The notes under the pieces are model-generated. The model was not told where the DNA came from. It searched no databases and worked only from the letters and a program-made list of their open reading frames with translations. DNA of 64,000 nucleotides from Branchipolynoe longqiensis (taxonomy: Eukaryota; Annelida; Polychaeta; Phyllodocida; Polynoidae): positions 124,734,737 through 124,798,736 of the forward strand of contig CM059187.1 of assembly GCA_030323885.1 (NCBI GenBank). Direction: 5' to 3'. Every line of letters starts with the position of its first letter. Positions within the stretch are counted from its first letter, which is position 1. Below are positions 10,068-20,603 of the stretch, piece after piece. Position numbers and translations under genes: made by a program.

Positions 10068-10119
10068 TGCTTACCTCTCCCTAGCCTGAGGCTAGCCTGA
10101 GGCTGTTTACCGAGGTAAA

Positions 10120-10123
<4 letters not shown>
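10068..10123. repeat. DIRS right inverted terminal repeat
   Basis: CTCCCTAGCCTGAGGC, a short direct duplication (TAGCCTGAGGC twice), then TTTACCGAGGTAAAATA. It pairs with 4308-4370. Confidence 0.8.

Positions 10124-10130
<7 letters not shown>

Positions 10131-10207
<77 letters not shown>
10131..10207. repeat. (TG)n microsatellite
   Basis: About 37 uninterrupted TG units beside the DIRS end; one TATG at the right edge. Confidence 0.97.
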
Positions 10208-10210
<3 letters not shown>

Positions 10211-10424
10211 GGGGTGGCTGGTACTCTTGACCTTTATCATGGAGTCTTGTAGCTTCACTCCCAACCCTATCTAACAGCCTCAGTGCAAAGTCCAACTCAC
10301 CCACCCACTCTGCTACCCACCATACTGACCCTAAAAAGCACATCAGGAGGAAGGTATATCTAAGGATATTAACTTTTTTTTTCAAGAACTATCCAAAACA
10401 AAAATCATTGACAGTGTGTTGAGG

Positions 10425-10590
10425 TGTGGGGGGGGGGGGATGTGAATCAGTGTGGGTGGTGGGTGGTGAGATTGTAGTGAGTATGGATAATGGGTGGAGG
10501 TGGGCATACTTCAGTCAATTTGTGTGGTGTGGTGGTGAGATGGTAGTGAGTATGGATAGTGGGTGGAGGTCGGTGGGGGGGGGGGGAATG
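10425..10590. repeat. Two-copy GT-rich tandem repeat
   Basis: GGTGGTGAGATTGTAGTGAG at 10461 recurs at 10531 (one change), period about 70 bp, bounded by G runs. Not coding. Confidence 0.7.
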
Positions 10591-10812
10591 TTCCACTCAG
10601 GATCAGGCAGAACCTGAACATATCAAAGTCACCACCCTATGCCCCATCTGTCACAACCACTCCATGTCTCCATTTTCCCTGCCCCGCCAATGCCCCGCCC
10701 TCGCACCAGAGCAGAAAAGCGATACACTCTTACATTGTATGTATATATATGTGTATATATATGATAGAATATATATATAATATATAAATATCGCATATAT
10801 ATACATATATAA

Positions 10813-10846
<34 letters not shown>

Positions 10847-10855
10847 TTATATGTA
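10591..10855. repeat. Spacer plus AT-rich microsatellite
   Basis: Unique sequence to ~10738, then TATATA with a distinctive ATGATAGAATATATATA segment (10761-10777) that recurs at 11279. Confidence 0.8.
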
Positions 10856-11272
10856 TACAGATGAACCTGGATCCAACGGACACCGATGCAACGGATTCCG
10901 GATCCAACGGACACAATCCACTAAGGTGAATATCTGAATTTGTAGGAATTGTTTCTTTGGATGCATACTGGTCAAGCATTACGTATATCTTGGAGCCAGT
11001 GACAGTTGCTACAATCCACCACATCTGAAGAACTGTCTCGATTTCTATTAATTAAGAGCAGCTAACAGGTGCAAAGCCTATTATTATAGCTGTATCCTAT
11101 GCAGGTATTGCAGGTATAGCAATACCTTAGGGAGTTTGACGCCCCTGCCTTGGAGAGTTGTAAACCATTGCCTTGTGGTACAGGTTCTTAAATTTCATTG
11201 CTGCAACGGACAAATGGCTTTAACGGACAACTGCTCCCCCCTATTAGTCCGTTGGATCGAGGTTCATCTGTA
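10856..11272. mobile_element. TIR element, CAGATGAACC ends, ~415 bp
   Basis: Left end ACAGATGAACCTGGATCC and right end GGATCGAGGTTCATCTGT are inverted, flanked by TA. Subterminal 'CAACGGAC' words occur four times at the left and again at the right. No transposase. The form fits a pogo/Tc1-like MITE (inference). Confidence 0.75.
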
Positions 11273-11311
11273 TATATATGATAGAATATATATATAATAT
11301 ATAAATATCGC

Positions 11312-11368
<57 letters not shown>
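11273..11368. repeat. AT microsatellite repeating the left flank
   Basis: The segment with GATAGAATATATATA and AAATATCGC duplicates the left-hand flank of the TIR element, then pure TA to 11368. Confidence 0.85.
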
Positions 11369-11372
<4 letters not shown>

Positions 11373-12068
11373 TAGGTAAGCCCCTCCAGTGGTGTACAGT
11401 ACGCGCCCCCATCTATCACGGAGGTGAGATTTGACTATGTGTACTGATCGCAGGAATGCGTGCAGCTTCCCCCGGAAAGAGTCATTACGGCTGTATTCAC
11501 CTCGGACACACCATGCCTGCATTAAGTAGAGCGGCACATGCAGAAGCCACACTATACAGTAGGGCCTAATGGGGCAAGGCGGGGAGGGGAGGCACACCTG
11601 GTCAAATAGGGGTGTGCGGGTTTGCCTTGATGGCGGAGTGGGTTTGCTGTGCAGGCTGCACATGATCGGATTAGTGAGTCTAGATTATAGATTATAGATG
11701 ATAGATTAGCCACAAATCAGCAGTAAACACAGTCAATAAAAGACAAGCCTGGATATCCTCAGACATTGTTCATTGTACGTGGTGGGTATTAATTGTATTA
11801 TGAATATATCTGACATAAAAGTATATTAATAACGTAGAAAGACCGCTCGTCCATAATACTATGCGCTGTATAATTAATTGTGCGAGTATAAATCAGCGAA
11901 TCCGATTGGTTGGTAATTATATTGTGTATCACGTGATTAATGCATGTATTGATTCAGGGTACTATTCCAACTTGTACAACCAATGGCAAATGAGCCCGAT
12001 ATTGGCGCCACCTGTATACGGTTTGCTTCAACGAGCTGCTCTTCTCAGTCTTCCAACAACAACCACAA
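11369..12068. other. Unannotated spacer
   Basis: Mixed unique sequence. A short TAGATTATAGATTATAGATGATAGATT run lies near 11682-11708. No gene or known repeat recognised. Confidence 0.4.
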
Positions 12069-12075
12069 AATAATC

Positions 12076-12129
<54 letters not shown>

Positions 12130-12130
12130 T
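12069..12130. repeat. (ATA)n microsatellite
   Basis: About 20 ATA units, just upstream of a SINE-A copy. Confidence 0.97.
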
Positions 12131-12164
12131 CAGCAACAATATTAGTGCTACTATTTCTGTATTT

Positions 12165-12388
12165 TGGTTGAGTCAAACCAATGACTTAAAAATTGATAGT
12201 TATCGCTTCCTAGCCAGGCGCTCAACATTATTAGGATAGGGCAAGGACTGGTTGGCTCAGTATCTCCCAATGGGGCAGAACTATAAAGTTGCCATGGGTG
12301 CGCACTATCATAAGTCAGTACCAATCTTGATATGACCTTAGAACTTGACAGGACATACAACTCCAACAACCGACCAACCAAATCGCTA
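12165..12388 (+). mobile_element. SINE-A copy, head lost
   Basis: Starts at GGTTGAGTCAAACC and runs to the CCAACAACC tail. A ~40 bp internal deletion removes the 'TCAGGATAATGTGACTGAG' part. Confidence 0.85.
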
Positions 12389-12600
12389 TCCCTGGTCATG
12401 GGTACGCTTCCTGGTGGAGACAAAAACAGATGCCTACAAAACATATACTTGTCGCTACCCTGCCTGGCTCCAGGCATTACTAAGTGACGGCAAGGACTGG
12501 CTGGTTTTGTGTCCGATAACATTACAGAGTGGGATATCAGGTCATTGTGACATGGAGAGGTGTCCCAGTGGGGAAGTGCCATGAAGTGTGCTCCACTCTC
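12389..12600 (+). mobile_element. SINE-A remnant, strongly diverged
   Basis: ATACTTGTCGCTACC, GGCAAGGACTGGCTGG and GTGGGATATCAGGTCATTGTG align to the SINE-A body. Head and tail are not recognisable. It directly follows the previous copy. Confidence 0.6.
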
Positions 12601-12705
12601 ACAAGGCGGCGCCTCGGCTGAAATGCCCCATGATGTGGCTCAGACTTTAATGCCACATTCATCCGGTGTGCACACTGCAGAGACCGGCTCCTAATTCTTT
12701 TGACC

Positions 12706-13028
12706 AGGCGCGGTGGCCAAATTGGTAGAGCAGAGGCCTCCCGTGTGGTAGATCGGGAGTTCCATTCCCGGTCGAGTCAAACCAATGACTTATAAAATTG
12801 ATACTCGTTACTTCCTAGCCTGGCCCTAGGCATTAATAGGATAGGGCAAGGACTGGTTAGCTCAGTGTCAGGATAATATGATGGGTCATGGTGCCGGTGG
12901 CCTGTGGCCTAATTTCCCAGTGGGGCAGCACTATAAAGTCACCATGAGTGCGACTGTCACAATTCACTATCCGTCCTGATATGACCTTAGATGTTGCCAG
13001 GACATAAAACTCCAACAACCAACCAATC
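12706..13028 (+). mobile_element. SINE-A, near full length
   Basis: The head GGCGCGGTGGCCAAATTGG is a degenerate Pol III box A region, followed by the GGTCGAGTCAAACC junction, body, and tail 1 ending CCAACAACCAACCAATC. One of the most complete copies. Confidence 0.9.
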
Positions 13029-13264
13029 TAATTCTCTCGCTCAAAGCGGCTTTTTTTTATGTACTACTCATGACCACGCCTTCAGCTGGCAGACTATGTC
13101 AGTGTGTACAGTCAGAATCCCAGGGACCGATTGGGGTCTTACGCACAAGCAACATGTAAGGTCACATCAGGGCGCGTTGTTTGTTGGAGGTCTTGTGGTC
13201 ATATGTTTGAGACGACGGCCACTGATGTCTATTTTATGAATGTTGCCCCCCCCCCCACTTGGAA

Positions 13265-13480
13265 ACTATTCCGCGCGCACCATTACTCGATATCCCACTC
13301 AGTCATATTATCGGGTTACCAGTCATTACACTATCTTAGTTATCCCAAGCGCCATGTTCGGTAACGACAATAATCACGTTTCTAAGTCATTGGCCTCAAT
13401 CGGCCGGGTTTCGAACCCACAACCTTCCGCATGGGAAGGTAGTGGTGCTCTTACTGATTTAGTAATCCCATCTTATGTCC
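13265..13480 (-). mobile_element. SINE-A, diverged 5' half
   Basis: On the minus strand a head with GGGTTCGAAACCC (box B) precedes the body. The tail half is missing and many substitutions indicate an old copy. Confidence 0.65.
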
Positions 13481-13499
13481 CGACTTGCGGCACTACACA

Positions 13500-13620
13500 T
13501 GCATGGTAGCTTTATAGTGATTCCATAATGAGCTTACTGAACTGCCGGTACATTGGTATGAGATCCCACTCAGTCACATTATCTCCCACACTGAGCCAAC
13601 AAATCCTTGCCATATCCTAG
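13500..13620 (-). mobile_element. SINE-A internal fragment cut by MITE-2
   Basis: CTTTATAGTG, CCCACTCAGTCACATTATC and CCTTGCCATATCCTAGTA are SINE-A body. It stops exactly where MITE-2 begins, so the MITE may have inserted in it. Confidence 0.65.
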
Positions 13621-14014
13621 TACAGTATAACCCCGTTAAACCAAACTTGAAGGGACCCTAGAAATGCATTTGGATTAACCGATCATTGGTTTAACCGAGC
13701 TTTGGCTTCGACTTTGACTTGGCTTTGGCAGAAATGTGGGTGCATTATGAATGTATTATACAATGTATGTGGACACTTTGATTATTCTTTTTTATGTACA
13801 TACAGTATAACCCCGTTAAACCAAGCTCGGTTAAACCGAACGATTGGTTAATCCAAACTTTTTTCGGCGGCCCGGCAAAATACTACCATTTATCATATTA
13901 AAAAAAGTCTCAGATGACCTTATAACCACTTCAAAGTTTGGTTTAAGCGTACCGGAAGTGGCCTGGGGCCCGACAATTTTGTTTGGATTAACCGATAGTT
14001 TGGATTAACCGACT

Positions 14015-14022
<8 letters not shown>
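13621..14022. mobile_element. MITE-2 copy 1, pogo-like
   Basis: Begins TACAGTATAACCCCGTTAAA, and the same end recurs internally at 13801. The body matches 55609-56108 (for example AAGGGACCCTAG, TTTTTTCGGCGGCC, GTGGCCTGGGGCC). The right end is truncated into a TA repeat. Dense GGATTAACCGAT/GGTTTAACC words make the interior self-complementary. Confidence 0.8.
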
Positions 14023-14045
<23 letters not shown>

Positions 14046-14363
14046 TTATTGCTGCATAGAAAGAATATTGTGTCAATTTAAAGAAATATGTCAGTACTGT
14101 AATATTAATATTAATATTATAGAATACCCTACAGTTTATCCTAATTATATATATATATATAGTTGATCACATTAAAGAATTAATTTAAAGAAACCTGTTA
14201 GTGATGTTCAGCATTTTTACATTCGGCGGTAGGTTAGTATGACAGTGAGCAGGCGAGCGGTGGTGCCATGTCGGAGTTGAAGCCTGAGTAAGATGAGTAG
14301 TCCGAGGCTCAACCACCCGATTACTGGTGGGTGGGTGTTAGGAGAATATAGAATTCCGGGTTA
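14023..14363. other. AT-rich spacer
   Basis: TA microsatellite to 14044, AATATT repeats near 14100, another TA run at 14146-14161, then unique sequence. No gene seen. Confidence 0.5.
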
Positions 14364-14515
14364 TTATGTGATGTAAAATGCATTATGCGAGAATAAATGC
14401 AAGGGTAATATGTACATCCTATATTTCCTCGTGCGCATTGGTGGAGCGCCCCCCCCCCCTTCCCAGCTGTCAGGTATTGCCGGGCGGGCGCCCCCTCGCG
14501 TCACACTCTGGAGGA
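14364..14515. repeat. Repeat R1, copy 2
   Basis: Matches 3716-3875 (ATGCATTATGCG, GCGCATTGGTGGAGCG, poly-C, GGTATTGCCGGGCGGGC). Confidence 0.75.
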
Positions 14516-14529
14516 AATTTTTCGTATAC

Positions 14530-14556
14530 AGCATATATATATAAATATATATATAA

Positions 14557-14593
<37 letters not shown>

Positions 14594-14595
14594 AA
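14530..14595. repeat. TATAAA/TATATA microsatellite
   Basis: AT-rich low complexity that serves as the flank of MITE-1. Confidence 0.9.
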
Positions 14596-14791
14596 TACAG
14601 TAAAACCTCTCTAAATCGACCGACTGTGGGACTGGTTTTAAATGGTCCATTTAGGGAGGTGGTCAGTTTAGGGAGTTTTTTTTATCAATACAATGGTATT
14701 GTATGGGTGATCGTTTGGGTCCCAAATAAAGTGATCGATATAGGGGAGGGGTCGATCTGTGGAGGTGGTCGGTTAGAGACGTTTTACTGTA
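14596..14791. mobile_element. MITE-1, 195 bp
   Basis: ACAGTAAAACCTCTCTAAAT to GTTTTACTGT, TA-flanked. Slightly longer than the other copies owing to an added TTTTTTATCAATACAATGG stretch. Confidence 0.85.
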
Positions 14792-14813
14792 TGTATGTAT
14801 ATATATATATATA

Positions 14814-14978
14814 TACAGTAAAACCTCTCTAAATCGACCGACCTTGGGACCGACTTTAAGTGGTCGGTTTAGGGAGTTAGAATATGGTTACAATTGTATT
14901 GTTGGGACCCAAATAAAGCGATCGATATAGGGGAGTGGTCGATCTGTGGAGGTGGTGGGTTAGAGAGGTTTTACTTTA
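14814..14978. mobile_element. MITE-1, 165 bp
   Basis: Second copy, 22 bp of TA/TG repeat after the first and in the same orientation. Its right end is TTTTACTTTA. Confidence 0.85.
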
Positions 14979-15656
14979 TATATATATATATAAATATATA
15001 CATATATATATATAAAGAAGTATATATATATATATTCTTCTTTTTTGTATAAATATGGCAGATTCTCAAAAGCCTAGCTTTATGAAACTTTAATAAGTAA
15101 AGGCCTGCCTATATCTTGTCCATTGCCTGTGGCGTTCTAAACACACTCGGCGCCTGAAGCACCTGGCAGTCCATTTGAAAGGGCGTAACATTCATTAAAG
15201 CCTAATGAGAGGAGGACGAAAGGGGCTGTCCAGCTGGCACTGTGTAATAGGGGCAGGGAGCCGGTCGGTGATTGCAGGACTAGACTCCACACGGCTGCAA
15301 ATCAAACAGCAAAACATTCACATATTATTAGCAGTTCAATTCTGAGCAAAAGTGTAGTTTTCATGAAATTCTATCTGCTAACTTATACCTTCGCAACCAT
15401 ATTTTCCTTTTTACACCTGTGTATATAGTGCATTATTGATCCGCGTTTGAACATAGTTGTTCCCATTCTTCAGAGAATTGGTGTTGTTATCTGCTGGCTA
15501 GACGAACTACACACATCACGTGACATGCTTGTCATTTCTCCTGCTATTTACTTACACTCGGTGTGTGCCTTTAACAGGACGTACCAGCCCGTTCATGGCC
15601 ATGTACATTGGGTGCACCTGCCGAACTATGCACCCGGCTATTCACCCTAACCTGGT
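14979..15656. other. Unannotated spacer
   Basis: TA microsatellite to ~15035, then unique sequence with no recognised gene or repeat. Confidence 0.4.
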
Positions 15657-15660
15657 GGCA

Positions 15661-15870
15661 CCGGACAGGATGGCTGAATGAGTTGAGCGTCCGTCTCCCG
15701 TTCTGGTAGATCGTGGCATTCGAACCCACTGGTTCAAACCTTGGTTGAGTCAAACCAATGACTTAAAAATGTATACTTGTCACATCCTAACTGTCACAGG
15801 TCGGTATCCATCCTGATATGACCTTAGATGTTGCCAGGGCATAAAGCTCCAACTACCAACCAATCAACCC
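15661..15870 (+). mobile_element. SINE-A with internal deletion
   Basis: Second head type (GGATGGCTGAATGAGTTGAGCG; box B GGTTCAAACCTTGG). The body jumps from ACTTGTCACATCCTA directly to ACTGTCACAGGTC, losing ~170 bp, then tail 1. Confidence 0.85.
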
Positions 15871-15887
15871 TATCCTGGTCCAGCTGC

Positions 15888-16290
15888 CCATTCACTCACA
15901 TGGTACACCTGCCCATTCACTCACATGGTACACCTGCCCATTCACTCACATGGTACACCTGCTCATTCACTCACCTCATGCACCTGGCCATTCACTCACC
16001 TGGTACACCGGTTCATTCTCTCACCTGGTCATCAGGCCATTCACTCACCTGGTACACCTGTCCATTCACACTCACCTGGTACACCTGTCCATTCACACTC
16101 ACCTGGTACACCTGTCCATTCACACTCTCCTGGTACACCTCTCCATTCACACTCTCCTGGTACACCACCAGTCCATTCACTCACCTGGTGCACCTGTCCA
16201 TCACCACTCACCTGGTGCACCTGTCCATATCACTCACCTGGTGCACCTGTACACTCATGTTCATGCGGCGCACCTGCCCATTCATGTTTA
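15888..16290 (+). repeat. ~25-bp minisatellite
   Basis: About 15 units of CCATTCACTCACCTGGTACACCTG with 24-27 bp spacing, starting beside the SINE-A tail. Because the unit lacks stops, three forward frames stay open for >140 codons; the translations are repetitive (His/Ser/Thr/Pro) and not taken as genes. Confidence 0.92.
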
Positions 16291-16609
16291 TGCAATATAC
16301 TTCTCGCTTATGCTCAGGCTGTGCAACATTCCAATCATCCTCAGGTCATGTGCCTCACAATATAACTGTGTAGGGCCACCTTGTGTGAGGGAGAGAGGGG
16401 AGGAATGGGGTGTGCCCCCTGTCAACTTCCTTGTTGTCCCCAAATTCCTATGTTTAAATTCCTTGTGGTAGGCTTTCCAAACTCTTTCAAAATGGACTTG
16501 ATGCCTTTGCGGTTTTGAACACCTGGTGGCACGTGCACTGTGCACACACATCTACTAATATGCATACATATAAATATAAATATAATTAAACACATAATCT
16601 ATGTGTTAC
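16291..16609. other. Unannotated spacer
   Basis: Unique sequence, ending in an ATAAATAT run. No gene seen. Confidence 0.4.
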
Positions 16610-16918
16610 CGGGCGTGGTGGCTGAAACAGTAAGAGCGCGGGCCTCGCGTGCGGGAGATCAGAAGTTTGGTTACCGGTCGAGTCAAACCAATGACTTATT
16701 AAATTGATACTCATTGCTTACTAGCCAGGCCCTCGGCATTAATAGGATAAGGCAAGGACTGGTTAGCTCAGTGGAATATCAGATCATGGAACTGGTAGCC
16801 TGATTTCCCAGGGGTAGTACTATAAAGTTGCCATGAGTGTGCACTGTCACAAGTCAGTACCCGTGCTGATATGACATTGGATGTTGCCAGGACTTGAAAC
16901 AATAACCAACCAACACAA
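16610..16918 (+). mobile_element. SINE-A, near full length
   Basis: Head GGGCGTGGTGGCTGAAACAG, body and tail 1 (ACATTGGATGTTGCCAGGAC). Small deletion around the GGAATATCAGATCATG segment. Confidence 0.88.
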
Positions 16919-17365
16919 CCTTCGTGCACCCGTGGGTCTCTGACCAGTGCACTCTATCTAGGCGGCACGCCCGCACTGCTTGCTGCCTTAATCCATTTAT
17001 TCCCTCAGCAATCGCATCAGGCGTGCACAGTTCCCGCCCTGACACCTGAGTCCAGCCCTGGAGCACCCGTGACACGCGTGTGCACACGCAGGTCTCTGCT
17101 GCACTCACCCCAACATCTTATCAACCTGCAAGATCGCATCAAAACGCGATCGATCACCACCCACGTCCAGCACAGACACACACGGACCCTCCTCACTCCC
17201 GCCCCAGTCTCTCTCTACACATGTACACACAGTGCAATCTGAGGCACTCACATTTCAACTCCCCACCCCCTCCCTCCTCCCCCCCCTCCTCTACTCCTCA
17301 AGTCCCACCTGGCACCTGGGCCCAGCGCTCCACTGGCACTGTTCTCCATACCTGGATCCCTAATT
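16919..17365. other. C-rich spacer
   Basis: Unique, increasingly CpG/C-rich (CCACCCCCTCCCTCC near 17262). No domain in any frame. Confidence 0.4.
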
Positions 17366-17628
17366 GCACGGTGGCCGAATCGGTAGAGCGCAGGCCTCGC
17401 ATGCGGGAGATCGGGAGTTTGGTTCCCGGTCGAGTCAAACCCAATGACATATAAAATTGATATTTGTCGCTTCCTAGTTTGGTGCTCGGCATTAATAGGA
17501 TAGGGCAAGGACTGGTTAGCTCAGTGTTAGTATATCGGGTCATGGTGCCGGCAGCCTGATTTCCCAGGTGGGTAACACTATAAAGTCGCCATGAGTGTGC
17601 ACTGTTAAGAGTACTGATATGACCTTTT
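17366..17628 (+). mobile_element. SINE-A, tail truncated
   Basis: Head CACGGTGGCCGAATCGG through body to GATATGACCTT, where it ends in unrelated sequence. Confidence 0.88.
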
Positions 17629-17639
17629 CCGTCCCTCCA

Positions 17640-18780
17640 CTGTCACAGTCGCACCACCATACCTGGATCCCTACTTCCCAATCACCGCACCGCACCCCCA
17701 CCCTCGCTCGCTTCCGCCCGGACTAGCTCTCCCCACCCCCGACCTATCAGCGCGAGCCGGCGCCGGTTGCGGGGATTCCTAATGCAGCCAGTGTGGCGCA
17801 GACTCCGGCCCCGCGCCCACCCACACCATTTGTAGTAGTAGCACCCCAGCGGGCGCGTGGTCCTCGGCGACAGTCCCCGTCCTGCCCGGCCGGCCAGTCC
17901 GCCCGCTCGGCGGCGTCAGTCCCCATCACTGTCGGCCTCGTCCTGGCCGCCAGCCGGCCAGCCCACGCGGGCGGCGACAGTCCCCGCCGTGCCGGCCTTC
18001 TCCGGCCCGCCATCCCGCCCAGCGAACGGCATCAATCCCCGCAACAGGAGGACAAGCACTGAGAGACCTCCAGGGATGTGATAGGAGAGAGGAGACCAAT
18101 ACCAGACCGCACACTGAACTTAGACCCATACCCAACCTAGGCGCCGCAGTGTCACTGCTAGCTGGATCCTTGTGGATCTGCATTGTAAGCAAATGCTGCT
18201 GAAACATTGCCGCCGCGCTTTGGAACCGCACCAGTGAACTATAATCCCCGGCGCATGTTGCCACCAGCCGAGGAAGGAGGGTGTTCGGCGTGAAGGGTGG
18301 GTGGGGTGGGGTGGGGTGGGGTGGGGTGGGTGGGGGTGGGGGAAGGGGGAGGTGCGCTGGCAGACTGAACAATGATGAGTGCCTGGATGGGGCTCCCCGA
18401 GTTGAGAGGCAGCCGAAGGCGATGTGGGCGCGTCCTCCTTCAACCAATGCGGTGACCACTGACTGCCCGGCCGCCGAAAGTTGCTGGGTCCCGGCGCCCG
18501 CACCGCGTCGGGCCACCACGAGTCGGCGCCGCCCTCCCAACACGCCACCCGCCACCAGCCCGCCCTGTGAGCGCTGGACATCGAGCAGCTCAGTAGTGGG
18601 TTGGAACTGATAAAGGGAAACGGAGGAGGAACAGGAGGAGAGGAACAGGAGGAGGATGAGGATTCTTAGGAGGGCTTGGGAGCAGTCCAGTCAATAGAAG
18701 CTAAACCAAGCCCGGCGAGATTCTTCGCCCGACGCGACGAGGAACGGGCACAGTCCATAAGGCACGGCTCAAAGGTGGAG
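17640..18780. promoter_or_regulatory. CpG-rich region, possible promoter or 5' exon
   Basis: Dense CpG over ~1.1 kb, unlike its AT-rich surroundings. It includes imperfect repeats of GGCGACAGTCCCCG (17863-17986) and a GGGGT array. Open frames of 70-200 codons on both strands are compositional (Pro/Ala/Arg) and match nothing I know. A CpG island of a host gene is the likeliest reading; transcript direction is unclear. Confidence 0.4.
18296..18352 (+). repeat. (GGGGT)n, quadruplex-prone
   Basis: Consecutive GGGTGGGGTGGGGT units, more than six G-tracts of at least three. It can form a G-quadruplex on the plus strand. Confidence 0.9.
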
Positions 18781-18957
18781 CGACTGGCGGAGCAGTTCCA
18801 GTGGTGAGTTGAGAAGCCGGGTGGCTGGCGCGCTGGTCAGGGTCAGGGGAGCTGTATTGTGATTACTGGCAGCGAATGGGCTGACGCCGACAGGTGGTCC
18901 CCCACAGCCTGGTGGTGGTGGATAGGGGATGTATGCAACACGCAGCGTAAACACCTG

Positions 18958-19490
18958 TTAGAGCGTGTGTGTGTGAGAGAGATAGTGTGTTTGAGAAAGA
19001 GGTAGTGTGTGTGTGAGTGAGTGAAAGACTGTGTGAGTGAGTGAATGTGTGAGTGAAAAGATGTGTGAGTGAGTGTGTGTCAGAATGAATGAGTGAGTGA
19101 GAGAGTGTGAATGAGTCAGAGAGAAAAAGAGAGTGTGTATGTGTGTCTGCAGTATGACTGTGTTGAGGGGGGGGGGTGTGCAGTGTGACTGTGTGGTGTA
19201 TGTGCAGTGTGACAATGTGGTGTGTGCAGTATGACTGTGTGCTGTGTGTAGTGACTTTGCGGTCAGTAATTGTAAGGATGTAACTATAAGTTTGTGTACT
19301 GTGACTGTGGTATGTGTGCAGTGTGACTGTGGTGTGTGTAACTTCAAGTTTGTGCACTGGTTGTGCGGTGTGTGCGGTGTGACTGTGTGGTGTGTGTGCA
19401 GTGTGACAATGTGGTGTGTGCAGTGTGATTGTGTAGTGTGTAGTGACTTTGTAGTGTATGTAACTGTGACTGTGTGGTGTGTCTACTGTT
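18958..19490 (+). repeat. TGTG/GAGTG low-complexity block
   Basis: GTGTGAGTGAGTGAA-type units, then longer units of 'GTGCAGTGTGACTGTGTGGT' (about 20-30 bp, 19140-19490). Long open frames on both strands follow from the repeat. Confidence 0.88.
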
Positions 19491-19499
19491 TGTTTCTTT

Positions 19500-19797
19500 A
19501 TTGGGCTTTGAAATCCTCGCAACATCTAGGGTCATACTAGGATGTATACTAGGATGAATACCGACTTATGACAATGCACACACATGTTGACTTTATAGTG
19601 CTGTCCCACTGGGAAATCAGGCCACTAGTACCATTTCCCAATACCCCACCCAGTCATTATCCTGACACTGAGATAACCAGTCCTTGCCCTATCCTATTAA
19701 TGCTGAGAGTCAGACTAGGAAGGGACAAGTATCAATTTTAAAGTCATCGGTTTGACTCGACCGGGTACCGAACTCAGCCACCGCGTCCGGTAGACCA
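19500..19797 (-). mobile_element. SINE-A, near full length
   Basis: Minus-strand head (CCACCGCGTCCGG at its end), body and tail 1 (CGCAACATCTAGGGTCAT). An extra TACTAGGATG duplication lies in the tail. Confidence 0.85.
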
Positions 19798-20030
19798 TAC
19801 ATGTGCCACGAGGGTGTTGACTAGGCAACTTACATCGTTTCAAGTCCTGACCTGGGAGCGGTCCTTGCTTGGAGGCGCGTTGTCCGAGCGGTGGTCTCTA
19901 GGTGGTGTGAGCGCTGAGCAGTGCGTGTTATATCATGACACCGATTCGACGTCCCAAACACTCCACACCACACGCTGAGTGTCGGTTCAAAATGGCTCAC
20001 ACCCTACACCTCATAGGCCCAGCATTTGCA

Positions 20031-20603
20031 TAAGCCTAGGTCACACGTACCGGATCAGGGGCCGGACGAGCTCCCATCCAGTGATCCGGCGTGGTCCGTG
20101 GTGATCTGGCGTCATCCGTGGCTCATCCATGGCTGGTCCTTGGTGATCCGTGGTGATCAATGACTGGTCCTTGGTGATCCGGCATCATCCGGGGTCAGCC
20201 CGGATGTTTTTAAATGTTTAAAACATCCCGGGTGATCCGGGGAATATTGCAATCCGGGGGTAACCGGCATCATCTGTGTATGATCCGTGACTCATCTGGG
20301 TAATCTGTGTGTTGTCCGGGGATCGTCCGTGTCTCGTCTGGGGTAGTCTGGGTCATTTTATACTCCGGGCTATCTGGGAGTAGTCCGGGGGTCGTCCAGG
20401 GGTCGTCCGGGGGTCGTCTGGGGGTTGTCCGGGGCTGATCTGGGGCTGATCCGGGACTAATCCGTGGTTGTGGACCGTGGCTCGTCCAGGTAGGTGTGAG
20501 AGCGAGGCAAAAACGACCCAAAATAGCGATTTTATCCAGGGCGGTCCGGGGTAGTGGTCCGGCTTAAAATCCGGGGGGTAGGTGGTAGGTGTGACTTGGG
20601 CTA
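20031..20603. mobile_element. TIR element filled with GTCCGG-type degenerate motif
   Basis: Left end AAGCCTAGGTCACACGTACC and right end GGTAGGTGTGACTTGGGCT are inverted. The ~570 bp interior is almost wholly variants of GGTGATCCGG / GGGGTCGTCCGG, about 9-13 bp apart, in two blocks (20075-20270; 20290-20480). No transposase. Confidence 0.7.

Larger units (their letters stand above)
4308..10123 (-). mobile_element. DIRS-type tyrosine-recombinase retrotransposon
   Basis: A ~5.8 kb element read from right to left: hairpin-rich leader (10067-9217), gag (9216-7874), reverse transcriptase/RNase H/methyltransferase-like gene (7835-5865), tyrosine recombinase (5937-5017), then a 3' part interrupted by the assembly gap. 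Outer ends are inverted copies of each other, the DIRS-1 arrangement, rather than the split direct repeats of PAT/Ngaro elements. There is no integrase or LTR. Gag carries a frameshift and a stop and RT carries one stop, so this copy is inactive but young-looking. The superfamily call rests on the RT plus recombinase combination and is firm; the subfamily is not resolved. Confidence 0.92.

Noticed and set aside
10131..10207. CRISPR-like or telomere-like repeat
   Set aside because: Simple (TG)n; no spacers, no TTAGGG arrays anywhere in the window.
15828..16471. Three overlapping long plus-strand open frames (146-181 codons)
   Set aside because: They come from a ~25-bp minisatellite whose unit lacks stop codons in all three frames; translations are the same His/Ser/Thr/Pro repeat.
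18296..18352. Telomeric repeat
   Set aside because: GGGGT units are not the animal TTAGGG repeat and lie in a CpG-rich region; kept as a quadruplex-prone microsatellite.
17747..18610. Open frames of 70-209 codons in the GC-rich region
   Set aside because: Pro/Ala/Arg compositional translations on both strands with no recognisable motif; the region is kept only as a CpG-rich stretch.
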